Positions 6,397 to 13,375 of a stretch of DNA of 13,979 bases are shown here, one piece after another (the stretch's first letter is position 1; each line of letters begins with the position of its first letter). Location of the stretch: positions 1 through 13,979 of the forward strand of contig CAMZAI010000054.1 of assembly GCA_947304065.1 (NCBI GenBank), given 5' to 3'. Source of the DNA: an uncultured Clostridia bacterium (GTDB taxonomy: Bacteria > Bacillota > Clostridia > Lachnospirales > Lachnospiraceae). The notes beneath the pieces are model-generated. The model saw nothing but the letters and a program-made list of their open reading frames with translations, was not told the origin of the DNA and did no database searches. The translations under genes were made by a program, and so were the position numbers.

Positions 6397-7479
6397 ATGA
6401 GCGGAAACAAGGACGGAATGAATTACGCACCCAAAGGAAAGCCGGCACCGGTCGTAAAACCCGGAGAATTCTGCATCGCGGCGATAGCGCTCAATCACGG
6501 ACACATCTACGGTATGTGCAACGGACTGATCGAAGCGGGAGCCACGCTGAAGTGGGTTTACGATGTCGATGAAGAAAGAGTTAAGAGATTTGTCGAGACT
6601 TATCCCGGTGTTAAGGTTGCAAAAAGCGAGGAAGAAATCTTTTCGGATCCCGAGGTAAAGCTTGTCTGCGGTGCCGCGATCACGAGCGAACGCTGTGCTC
6701 TCGGAATAAGGGCCATGAACGCCGGTAAGGATTACTTTACCGACAAAGCGCCCCTGACCTCGCTCGAGCAGCTCGAGGCAGCAAAAGAGACCGTCGCGAA
6801 GACCGGCAGAAAGTACATGGTCTACTACAGCGAGCGCCTTCATGTTGAGTCTGCGGTATTTGCGGGCCAGCTGGTAAAGGAAGGAGCGATCGGACGCCCG
6901 ATACATGTGGACGGATTCGGACCTCACAGGATCGGCAATCCCGCAGCCAGACCCGACTGGTTTTATGTCAAGGAAAAGTACGGCGGCATCCTCTGCGATA
7001 TCGGAAGCCACCAGATCGAGCAGTTCCTGTATTATTGCGATGAGGAAGACGCGCGCGTCATGTACAGCGAGGTCGGCAACTACAATCATCCCGAGTATCC
7101 CGAGCTCGAAGATTTCGGTGATGCGGTGATCGTCGGAAGCAACGGGACCACACAGCATTTCAGGGTAGACTGGTTCACTCCGGACGGCCTTTCGACATGG
7201 GGCGACGGACGTACCTTCATACTCGGTACCGACGGTTATATCGAGATCAGAAAGTATGTAAATGTCGGAATGAACGACGGTACCACAGACCACGTATTTC
7301 TCGTGAACAAGGACGGAGAGCAGCATTTTGAAGTGGCCGGGAAGGTTGGATTCCCCTTCTTCGGAGAACTTATCCTCGACTGCATCAACCGTACCGAGAA
7401 CGCGATGACACAGGCGCACGCCTTTAAAGCGGCGGAGCTCTGCGTAAGGGCCGAACTGCAGGCGATCAAAGTGAAATAA
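6397..7479 (+). CDS. Gfo/Idh/MocA-family oxidoreductase 1
   Basis: The 360-residue protein is a predicted NAD(P)-dependent dehydrogenase with an N-terminal Rossmann domain (from about residue 24) and a C-terminal alpha/beta substrate domain. It is the odd member of the trio. It has about 23 extra N-terminal residues. The nucleotide-binding turn reads AIALNHGHIYGM (29-40) without the usual GxGxxG. The EKP motif is replaced by DKAP (116-119), which keeps the lysine K117. The C-domain motif YGGILCDIGSHQIEQF (195-210) keeps D201 and H205, equivalent to the usual catalytic D/N and H, with E208 where Asp is common. It is the first gene after the operon promoter; the next gene begins 12 bases downstream. 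Substrate is not predictable; related enzymes act on sugars, inositols or their keto forms. Confidence 0.88.
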   Translation: MSGNKDGMNYAPKGKPAPVVKPGEFCIAAIALNHGHIYGMCNGLIEAGATLKWVYDVDEERVKRFVETYPGVKVAKSEEEIFSDPEVKLVCGAAITSERCALGIRAMNAGKDYFTDKAPLTSLEQLEAAKETVAKTGRKYMVYYSERLHVESAVFAGQLVKEGAIGRPIHVDGFGPHRIGNPAARPDWFYVKEKYGGILCDIGSHQIEQFLYYCDEEDARVMYSEVGNYNHPEYPELEDFGDAVIVGSNGTTQHFRVDWFTPDGLSTWGDGRTFILGTDGYIEIRKYVNVGMNDGTTDHVFLVNKDGEQHFEVAGKVGFPFFGELILDCINRTENAMTQAHAFKAAELCVRAELQAIKVK

Positions 7480-7491
7480 CGGAGTGAAGAG

Positions 7492-8658
7492 ATGATAAAC
7501 GTAGCGATAGTCGGAACCGGAAATATTTCCAATTCGCATATCCAGGGACTGCTCACTTTCCCGGAAAGATGCAGGATAGTGGCTCTCTGCGATATCTACC
7601 CGGAGAAAGCCGAGGCGATAAAGGAGAAGTATAAGCTCACGGATGCGCAGGTTTTCAACAATCACAAGGACATGCTCGCGTCCGGGATAAAGATAGATAC
7701 GGTGCATGTCTGCACGCCGCCTTATGTTCATTCGTCGATAAGCATCGATGCGATGGACAGCGGATGCAATGTACTCGTTGAAAAGCCGATGGCGGCCAGC
7801 GTCGAGGAATGCGACAGGATGCTGGAGGCAGAGGCAAGAAACGGAGTGTTGCTCGGCGTGATAGCCCAGAACCGCTTCAGAAACGGAGTATATAAGCTCA
7901 AGAAGCTGCTCGACAGCGGCCTGGCAGGCAGGATGCGCTTTGCGCAGGTAGATTCGGCCTGGTGGAGAGCGCATTGCTATTACGATCTCTGGTGGAGAGG
8001 TACCTGGGAGAAGGAAGGCGGCGGACCCACGCTCAATCATGCGGTACATCATATCGACATGCTGAACTGGCTGGCCGGCAAGGCGCCCACCACCGTTTTT
8101 GCGATGCTTTCAAACGTAATGCATGACAACGCCGAGGTAGAAGACATTTCCGTGGCCTGCGTCAAATATGACGACAACAGCATCGCGGAGATCCTGAGCT
8201 CGGTAGTGCACCACGGCGAGGAGCAGGGGATCACGCTCCAGTGCGAGAACGCGAAGATAGCGGTTCCTTTCGATGTGAAGGCTGAGACCGGACAGGCGAA
8301 CGGATTCCCGAAAGACGGCGGAAATACCGAACTTATCGCGAAGATAACGGATTATTACAATTCTCTTCCCGACCTTAAATACGAGGGCCATACCGGAGAG
8401 ATCGACGATTATCTGACAGCTCTCGAGAACGGCAGCAGGTCGATGATCACGGGTGAGGACGGCAAGAAGACCGTTGAACTCATCTCGGCGATCTACGCGT
8501 CGGGCTTTACCGGACAGGCTTTGAATATGCCGCTCCCGAAGGATTCGGTGTATTACAGAGAGGGCGGTATCGTAAAGTCGGCGCCGCATTTCTATGAGAA
8601 GAGCGCGAGTGTCGAGAACTTCGCCGATGAGGCGATCACCGTCGGAAACTATAAATAA
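7492..8658 (+). CDS. Gfo/Idh/MocA-family oxidoreductase 2
   Basis: The 388-residue protein shows the canonical family features: dinucleotide-binding GTGNIS at 8-13 following strand INVAIV, acidic CDIYPEKA (33-40) at the end of the second strand, EKPMAAS (97-103) with the conserved lysine K98, and the C-domain motif GGGPTLNHAVHHIDML (176-191), placing N182, H186 and D189 at the usual catalytic/binding positions. It is cytoplasmic, with no signal sequence. GGAGTGA at 7481-7487 precedes the ATG; the gaps to the neighbours are 12 and 30 bases, so it is cotranscribed with both. Its EGGG motif region (WWRGTWEKEGGG) resembles that of the third gene (GWRATWKGEGGG), suggesting those two are closer to each other than to the first. 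Substrate unknown. Confidence 0.9.
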   Translation: MINVAIVGTGNISNSHIQGLLTFPERCRIVALCDIYPEKAEAIKEKYKLTDAQVFNNHKDMLASGIKIDTVHVCTPPYVHSSISIDAMDSGCNVLVEKPMAASVEECDRMLEAEARNGVLLGVIAQNRFRNGVYKLKKLLDSGLAGRMRFAQVDSAWWRAHCYYDLWWRGTWEKEGGGPTLNHAVHHIDMLNWLAGKAPTTVFAMLSNVMHDNAEVEDISVACVKYDDNSIAEILSSVVHHGEEQGITLQCENAKIAVPFDVKAETGQANGFPKDGGNTELIAKITDYYNSLPDLKYEGHTGEIDDYLTALENGSRSMITGEDGKKTVELISAIYASGFTGQALNMPLPKDSVYYREGGIVKSAPHFYEKSASVENFADEAITVGNYK

Positions 8659-8688
8659 GCAGATAAATGATTATCGGAGGCAGACCTG

Positions 8689-9858
8689 ATGTTGAGATAT
8701 GCGGTTATCGGGGTCGGAAATATGGGAAGCGTCCACGCCGCGAAGCTGTTCGGGGGCGCGGTGGCTAATGCCGTGCTTACTGCGGTTTGCGATATTGAGG
8801 AGGAGAAGCTCGCAAGGATGAAGGAGCTTTTTTCCGACAAGGTCGCATACTTCAGTGATTACCATAAGCTGCTCGATTCAAAAGAAGCGGATGCAGTGAT
8901 CATCGCGACGCCGCATTATCTGCATCCCGTGATCGCGACCGAAGCTTTTGAAAAGGGCTGGCATGTGCTCACGGAAAAGCCGGCCGGCGTCGATGCAGGG
9001 AGCGCCGCCGCGATGAACGAAGCCGCGAAAAAGAGCGGCAAGGCCTTCGGGATCATGTTCAACCAGAGAACTAACCCCCTTTTCTCCACCTTAAAATACT
9101 ATCTGGATCTGGGCGTTCTCGGTGAAATAAAAAGATTTGTCTGGATCATCAGCAACTGGTACAGAACGCAGAGCTATTACGATTCGGACGGCTGGCGCGC
9201 CACCTGGAAGGGCGAGGGCGGCGGAGTCCTGATCAATCAGTGCCCGCACAATCTCGATATCTGGCAGTGGATGATGGGTATGCCCGAAACGGTGCATGCG
9301 GTGTGCATTCCCGGGCATTTCCACAGGATCGATGTGGAAGACGACGCTACGATCTTTGCGGAATACGGCAATAAGGCGACCGCGGTGTTCATAACCTCTA
9401 CCGGAGAATATCCGGGCACGAACAGGATAGAGATTTCCGGCACCATGGGAAAGGCCGTCGCGGAGAACGGACAGCTGAAGCTCTGGCTCTTAAAGCGTGA
9501 CGAGCGTGTCATCCGGGATGAGAATCCCGAGGCGATGCCCAAGGAGCCTGTATGTGAAATATGCATTCCCTTCGAGGAGAAGGGAGACGGCCATATAAAT
9601 ATCCTCCAGAACTTTACGGACCATATCCTTTCCGGAAAGGAGCTTATCGCGCCCGGCGAAGAAGGCATAAAGAGCCTTACGATAAGCAACGCGGCATATC
9701 TTTCTTCATGGAAGAACCGTACGGTCGGCATCCCGTTCGACAATTCGGAATTCCTTGAGGAACTCGCGAAGCAGCATGATACGCGCCGCGAAAAGAAGGC
9801 AAATAAAGAAGCGGATCCCGTCTCGGAGTATTCCGACAGATGGAGAGTGAACTGGTAA
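8689..9858 (+). CDS. Gfo/Idh/MocA-family oxidoreductase 3
   Basis: The 389-residue protein has the family pattern: GVGNMG at 8-13 after RYAVI, TEKPAG (95-100) with conserved lysine K97, and GGGVLINQCPHNLDIW (177-192) giving N183, H187 and D190 at the expected active-site positions. The C-terminal tail from about residue 365 is charged and lysine-rich (TRREKKANKEADP), beyond the usual fold. GGAGG at 8676-8680 lies 8 bases before the ATG. It is the last gene of the operon; the stop overlaps a 14-base palindrome and is followed by a hairpin terminator. It probably acts with the two upstream dehydrogenases on one sugar or cyclitol pathway, which is inference from clustering. Confidence 0.9.
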   Translation: MLRYAVIGVGNMGSVHAAKLFGGAVANAVLTAVCDIEEEKLARMKELFSDKVAYFSDYHKLLDSKEADAVIIATPHYLHPVIATEAFEKGWHVLTEKPAGVDAGSAAAMNEAAKKSGKAFGIMFNQRTNPLFSTLKYYLDLGVLGEIKRFVWIISNWYRTQSYYDSDGWRATWKGEGGGVLINQCPHNLDIWQWMMGMPETVHAVCIPGHFHRIDVEDDATIFAEYGNKATAVFITSTGEYPGTNRIEISGTMGKAVAENGQLKLWLLKRDERVIRDENPEAMPKEPVCEICIPFEEKGDGHINILQNFTDHILSGKELIAPGEEGIKSLTISNAAYLSSWKNRTVGIPFDNSEFLEELAKQHDTRREKKANKEADPVSEYSDRWRVNW

Positions 9859-9874
9859 TTATCCGGATAATAAA

Positions 9875-9901
9875 AAAGCCATGGGACAGCCCCATGGCTT
9901 T
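9875..9901. terminator. Bidirectional Rho-independent terminator
   Basis: A perfect 11-pair stem (AAAGCCATGGG 9875-9885 with CCCATGGCTTT 9891-9901) encloses the loop ACAGC. It is preceded by an A-run and followed by TGATTTATTT, so both strands have a U-rich tail. It lies 16 bases after the third oxidoreductase stop and 7 bases after the stop of the convergent HD-GYP gene, so it should end both transcripts. Confidence 0.9.
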
Positions 9902-9908
9902 GATTTAT

Positions 9909-12143
9909 TTAACGCTCTATCCTGATATTCGTTATCGCGCACTGGTCGCCTGTGAGTGAGACGTAGAGCTCCTTGGGCGGATCGTAGATCGTGGTCACGT
10001 TTCTCAGATCGAGGCCGAGGTTTGATGTCATGGTGGTGACCTTATTGTCCTGTACACGGAAGGTGACGGTGCAGTCGAAGCCCTGCTTGCCGATCTCCTT
10101 CCATTTGTCCCAGCCTTCGAAATCGGAGTCGATATTGACATACAGCTTGTTGTCCGCAACGCCTTTGGATTCCCAGTTCTCGCCGTCAAGCCTGATAAGT
10201 GCGTATTCCTTCAGGTGCTTGCCTTCCGGACGCTTATCGGGCGAATAGAACAGTACGATATATGCGCAATGCCATATGAGGCGCGCTGTCGGAAGACTCA
10301 TCGCATGGAAGGAGATCTTCATGCCGTCGGTGAGCGGTATTCCTTCGGTGGATGCGGTCCTGTAGCTGTCCACCTGAACATTCGGGATATCACCTGCGGG
10401 AACATTGATATAGCTGATCTCTTCGGCGATCCTCGGTATATAATCCACGGGAACCGGTACGTTATCCTTGTAGATGTCGATGTCATATAGGCTGCAGTTC
10501 TCGCCCGTCAGACCGAGATAAACGTATCTGGTGCTGTCCTCGAGAGCGACGATAAAGCGGAAGGTGTCCGTACCGTTATCGAGGACGATCAAAGCATGGT
10601 CCTTGCGCTTGACGGCTTCTATCGTGCAGATGCAGTCGTCGGAGCGCGAAGCGGAACGGCTCGCGCGGCTGTGCAGACCTTCCTCGACCGCAACCTTTCT
10701 GGCGGTCTTGCATTCGTAAGTCCCGTCGAAATGCAGTACCGCATGCTCGTAATAGAACAATTCTTTTCTATCCGCTTCATTATCGTGATAGCGACCGTCG
10801 GATGAGTCAAAAAGGACCAGCGTCGGAAGTGTACCGGTGTTTTTGCCGGTGGGACGGTATCTGAAGCGGACATGCTTTACTTCGGGAGAAAGCAGTATTC
10901 CCGAAGAAACCTCGTCTCTATATTCATCACAGACCAGATCGTTCTTTCCCGAAAGCTCTGTCTGTTCTCTCTGTTCTTTCATCAGATATTCCGTATCCAG
11001 ATCGATCAGGTGCTGCATGATCTTTGCATATTCGGGATCGAACTGGGTTCCGGAGCCTTTAACGATCTCTTCGCGCACCGCCTGCTGGGGGATAGAAGCC
11101 CTGTAGCTTCGCTTCGAGGTCATTGCGTCGTAAGCGTCCGCGACGGAAATGATCCTCGCGATCGTCGGGATGTCCTCGCCCTTCAGCTTTGAAGGATAGC
11201 CCTTGCCGTCGTAGCGCTCATGGTGATAAAGCGCGCCGATGCTGAGCTTCGGATATTCCTTGATGCCGTGCAGGATCCGGCTTCCGAGAACCGGATGCTG
11301 TTTTACGATCTCATATTCCTCGGGCGTGAGCTTGCCCACTTTATTGATGATGTGTTCGGGAATACCGATCTTGCCTACGTCGTGGAGCAGCGCGCAGTAA
11401 TAAACCTCATCGCATTCGGCGGGAGTCATTCCGCTGAGCTCCGCTATCTTCTTCGAGTATTCGGCAACTCGCGAAGAATGTCCGTGTGTGTACTTGTCCT
11501 TCGCGTCGATCGCGTTTACAAGGGATGTCGCTGTCTGCGCGAACAGACGCTGCAGGTTCTTGAATTCTTCTTCCTTGCGGTTCAGATTGTTCTGGAAGGA
11601 GATGAGTATGAAAAGGATGGCACCTACAATATACAGTGCCGCTATCGTGTCGAAGAAATTGCCGCCGCGTGAATACTCTTCTATGAGCTCGGGCTTCATG
11701 TAGCCGACGATCCAGCAGCCGGTGAGCACGACCATATTTACGGCGAGCATGATGTACTTCAGTTTCCCGTCAAGGATCATCGTGATGTAGATGGTGCCCA
11801 GAAGAAGCCAGATTGGAGTGCCTCCGATCGCGCCGCCGTTGGTGAAGAACATGGCGGGCAGGAAGACGAATACCAGAATGATCGTGATCACGATCTTTGC
11901 GCGCGCGATATGCTTGCTCCTGATCTCGTACCATACGTACAGTGAAAAGAACAGGGCGCCAATGAGCGTCGCGATCGTCGCGGACAACGGTTCGCGCATG
12001 ATGAGTCCGCAGGGAATGGCCGCGAACAGCGCGAACAGGACCGTGATCGAGAACACGACGAATGAACGGTCTTTGATGTTGACGGACGGATCGTAGATAT
12101 AATCTCTGAAGCGGTCTATCGCGTCATTCGGTCTCTTAAACAT
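9909..12143 (-). CDS. Membrane HD-GYP protein with duplicated C-terminal module
   Basis: The 744-residue protein has six predicted transmembrane helices (about 27-48, 54-72, 82-100, 109-124, 129-148, 165-184), a short coiled linker (185-205) and an HD-GYP domain (about 205-385). The domain shows HGHSSRVAEYS (220-230), the HD pair in LLHDVGKIGIP (252-262), HPVLGSRIL (283-291), HHERYDGKGYP (307-317) and ARIISVADAYDAMTSKRSYR (329-348). All metal ligands and the GYP triplet look intact, so cyclic-di-GMP hydrolysis is likely. Residues 390-744 form an unrecognised beta-rich region whose two halves end alike (YVYLGLTGENCSLYDIDI at 540-557, LYVSLTGDQCAITNIRI at 726-742). With six helices the HD-GYP and C-terminal parts both lie in the cytoplasm. 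GAGGTGA (complement of 12149-12155) supports the start. It is 20 bases downstream of msrA and probably cotranscribed. Specificity toward c-di-GMP or another cyclic dinucleotide is inferred. Confidence 0.9.
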   Translation of the reverse strand: MFKRPNDAIDRFRDYIYDPSVNIKDRSFVVFSITVLFALFAAIPCGLIMREPLSATIATLIGALFFSLYVWYEIRSKHIARAKIVITIILVFVFLPAMFFTNGGAIGGTPIWLLLGTIYITMILDGKLKYIMLAVNMVVLTGCWIVGYMKPELIEEYSRGGNFFDTIAALYIVGAILFILISFQNNLNRKEEEFKNLQRLFAQTATSLVNAIDAKDKYTHGHSSRVAEYSKKIAELSGMTPAECDEVYYCALLHDVGKIGIPEHIINKVGKLTPEEYEIVKQHPVLGSRILHGIKEYPKLSIGALYHHERYDGKGYPSKLKGEDIPTIARIISVADAYDAMTSKRSYRASIPQQAVREEIVKGSGTQFDPEYAKIMQHLIDLDTEYLMKEQREQTELSGKNDLVCDEYRDEVSSGILLSPEVKHVRFRYRPTGKNTGTLPTLVLFDSSDGRYHDNEADRKELFYYEHAVLHFDGTYECKTARKVAVEEGLHSRASRSASRSDDCICTIEAVKRKDHALIVLDNGTDTFRFIVALEDSTRYVYLGLTGENCSLYDIDIYKDNVPVPVDYIPRIAEEISYINVPAGDIPNVQVDSYRTASTEGIPLTDGMKISFHAMSLPTARLIWHCAYIVLFYSPDKRPEGKHLKEYALIRLDGENWESKGVADNKLYVNIDSDFEGWDKWKEIGKQGFDCTVTFRVQDNKVTTMTSNLGLDLRNVTTIYDPPKELYVSLTGDQCAITNIRIER

Positions 12144-12163
12144 TTATGTCACCTCGGATGATA

Positions 12164-12649
12164 TTAATCTCTCTTGCGCCCCGATTCACGAAGCTCCTTT
12201 TCAAAGGCTTCGGGGTTTTTGAGGTAATAGTCCTGATGATACTCTTCGGCTTCGTAGAAGCTCTTGAATGGTTCGAGGGCAATGTGCACTTCCTTGCCGG
12301 ATCCGGCTGAAAGCGCCTCGATGCGTTTCTGTGCGAGAATTCTTTCTTCCTCGCAGGTATAATATACCGCGAGCGTATAGGAAAAGCCCTTGTCGATGAA
12401 CTGGCCCTCGCCGTCGAACGGATCGACATTGGCAAGAAAGATATCGAGCAGGAAATCGTAGGATACCTTTCCGGGGTCGTATTCCAGCATAATGGTCTCG
12501 CGGTGGCCTGTCTTCTGCGCCTTTACATCCTCGTAAGTCGGGTTCGGCTCATCGCCGCCGGAGTAGCCGCAGACCACTTTGTCCACTCCGTACATTTTGT
12601 AGATCGGCGTGACGCACCAGAAGCATCCGCCGGCGAAATATGCTTTCAT
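12164..12649 (-). CDS. msrA: Peptide-methionine (S)-S-oxide reductase MsrA
   Basis: The 161-residue enzyme reduces S-methionine sulfoxide in proteins, a repair step after oxidative damage in the cytoplasm. The catalytic motif is GGCFWC at 7-12, with C9 as the expected nucleophile; GYSGG (28-32), NPTYEDV (36-42), GHRE (48-51), DPFDGEGQFIDKG (76-88) and AEEYHQDYYLKNP (134-146) are the other family blocks. It is at the short end of the family and lacks the C-terminal resolving cysteines of longer enzymes. C12, three residues after C9, is an unusual CxxC arrangement that could serve as resolving residue. GGAGAG (complement of 12655-12660) precedes the ATG. It sits between a Dabb gene (28-base gap) and the HD-GYP gene (20-base gap), probably one operon. 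Confidence 0.93.
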   Translation of the reverse strand: MKAYFAGGCFWCVTPIYKMYGVDKVVCGYSGGDEPNPTYEDVKAQKTGHRETIMLEYDPGKVSYDFLLDIFLANVDPFDGEGQFIDKGFSYTLAVYYTCEEERILAQKRIEALSAGSGKEVHIALEPFKSFYEAEEYHQDYYLKNPEAFEKELRESGRKRD

Positions 12650-12677
12650 TTTTTCTCTCCGATCGAATTGATATATC

Positions 12678-12980
12678 TTATACTTCGTAATCCATGCAGG
12701 TCCTGCTCGCGGTGAAAGGCCTTACTTTTGTGTTCGCGACTTCAACGTGCGCGGGATGTACCGAGTAGCCTTTGAGCGAGGCCTCGTCCTCAAAGCATGA
12801 ATCGAGCATAACGTCGCAGTTTGAGCTGGCGAGCGGATCTGTATTGACCTTGATGTCGATGAGCCCGGGGATCTGTCCTTTCAGCCCTTCGAGCCCGCTT
12901 TTGATGCCGGCTTTTACGGCTGCGCCGTTCTCGCCCCTGTATTCTTCCTTCAGTGTCCAAAGTATAACATGCTTAACCAT
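12678..12980 (-). CDS. Dabb-domain (stress-responsive alpha/beta-barrel) protein
   Basis: The 100-residue protein matches the Dabb family, small ferredoxin-like-fold proteins that usually form dimers and are linked to stress or to small enzymatic roles. Family features are the opening MVKHVILWTLK, LEGLKGQIPGLIDIKV (30-45), DVMLDSCFEDEASLKGY (56-72), the HPAHVEV block (75-81) and the ending RTCMDYE. Length is typical of a single-domain member. GGGAG (complement of 12987-12991) lies 6 bases before the ATG. It is the first gene of the minus-strand group with msrA and the HD-GYP gene, which fits a stress role, but its biochemical activity cannot be predicted. Confidence 0.9.
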   Translation of the reverse strand: MVKHVILWTLKEEYRGENGAAVKAGIKSGLEGLKGQIPGLIDIKVNTDPLASSNCDVMLDSCFEDEASLKGYSVHPAHVEVANTKVRPFTASRTCMDYEV

Positions 12981-13047
12981 GATGAGCTCCCTTCTATATC
13001 TTGTTACTGTTCAAAGCAGTCCAAACATATTCATAAGTCTTTCTTTC

Positions 13048-13076
13048 ATCATAGCAGAAAAATCCTGAGAAATGAA
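13048..13076 (-). promoter_or_regulatory. Candidate promoter for the Dabb-msrA-HD-GYP operon
   Basis: On the minus strand TTCATT (complement of 13071-13076), a 17-base spacer and TATGAT (complement of 13048-13053) give a promoter with a good -10 and poor -35. The leader would be about 60 bases. It is the best candidate in the 125-base divergent gap but is not strong. Confidence 0.35.
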
Positions 13077-13077
13077 G

Positions 13078-13083
13078 TATAAT
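13078..13083 (+). promoter_or_regulatory. Perfect -10 box upstream of the radical SAM gene
   Basis: TATAAT lies 22 bases before the ATG at 13106. No recognisable -35 is present 16-18 bases upstream and there is no TG extension, so the promoter would need an activator or may be weak. The implied leader is only about 15 bases. Confidence 0.35.
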
Positions 13084-13092
13084 AAGTTTGAA

Positions 13093-13098
13093 GAGAGG
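13093..13098 (+). promoter_or_regulatory. Ribosome binding site deciding the radical SAM start
   Basis: GAGAGG lies 7 bases before ATG 13106. It selects that ATG over the in-frame TTG at 13088, which lies upstream of the site. Confidence 0.65.
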
Positions 13099-13105
13099 TT
13101 TGCTT

Positions 13106-13375
13106 ATGGGAAGGTGTAATGTATGCTTCCGTCACTGTGAGATAGGCGACGGAAAAGTCGGTTTCTGCGGGGCCAGGACCTGCGAGGACGGGACGGTAAA
13201 AGCCCTGAATTACGGCAGGGTTTCGTCGATCGCGCTCGATCCTGTGGAGAAAAAGCCGCTGGCGCGTTTTTGCCCGGGAAGCTATGTTCTATCGGTCGGT
13301 AGCTTCGGCTGCAATCTGCGCTGCCCGTTCTGCCAGAACAATGAGATATCATGGTCGGACGAGGCTTTTGAATAA
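13106..13375 (+). CDS. N-terminal part of radical SAM enzyme with FeS motif
   Basis: The 89-residue product begins with four cysteines (C4, C7, C11, C21 in RCNVCFRHCEIGDGKVGFC) that may bind a metal, followed by LNYGRVSSIALDPVEKKPL (34-52) and the radical SAM cluster motif FGCNLRCPFCQNNEIS (67-82) with C69, C73 and C76. That motif would hold the 4Fe-4S cluster that cleaves S-adenosylmethionine. The chain then ends at TAA, losing nearly all of the partial TIM barrel. Alone it cannot be a working radical SAM enzyme. Confidence 0.7.
   Translation: MGRCNVCFRHCEIGDGKVGFCGARTCEDGTVKALNYGRVSSIALDPVEKKPLARFCPGSYVLSVGSFGCNLRCPFCQNNEISWSDEAFE

Noticed and set aside
6334..8052. A 572-codon open frame on the minus strand across the first two oxidoreductase genes
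   Set aside because: It is antisense to two clear family genes, covers the promoter region, has no ribosome binding site or recognisable domain, and is explained by the codon bias of the plus-strand genes.
13088..13105. TTG at 13088 as start of the radical SAM gene
   Set aside because: It lies upstream of the GAGAGG site and only a few bases after the -10 box; ATG at 13106 has proper spacing and matches the usual family start.
13373..13375. Recoding of the in-frame TAA as an amino acid
   Set aside because: Selenocysteine and pyrrolysine use UGA and UAG; every other gene here ends normally at TAA, TGA or TAG, so general UAA reassignment is not supported.
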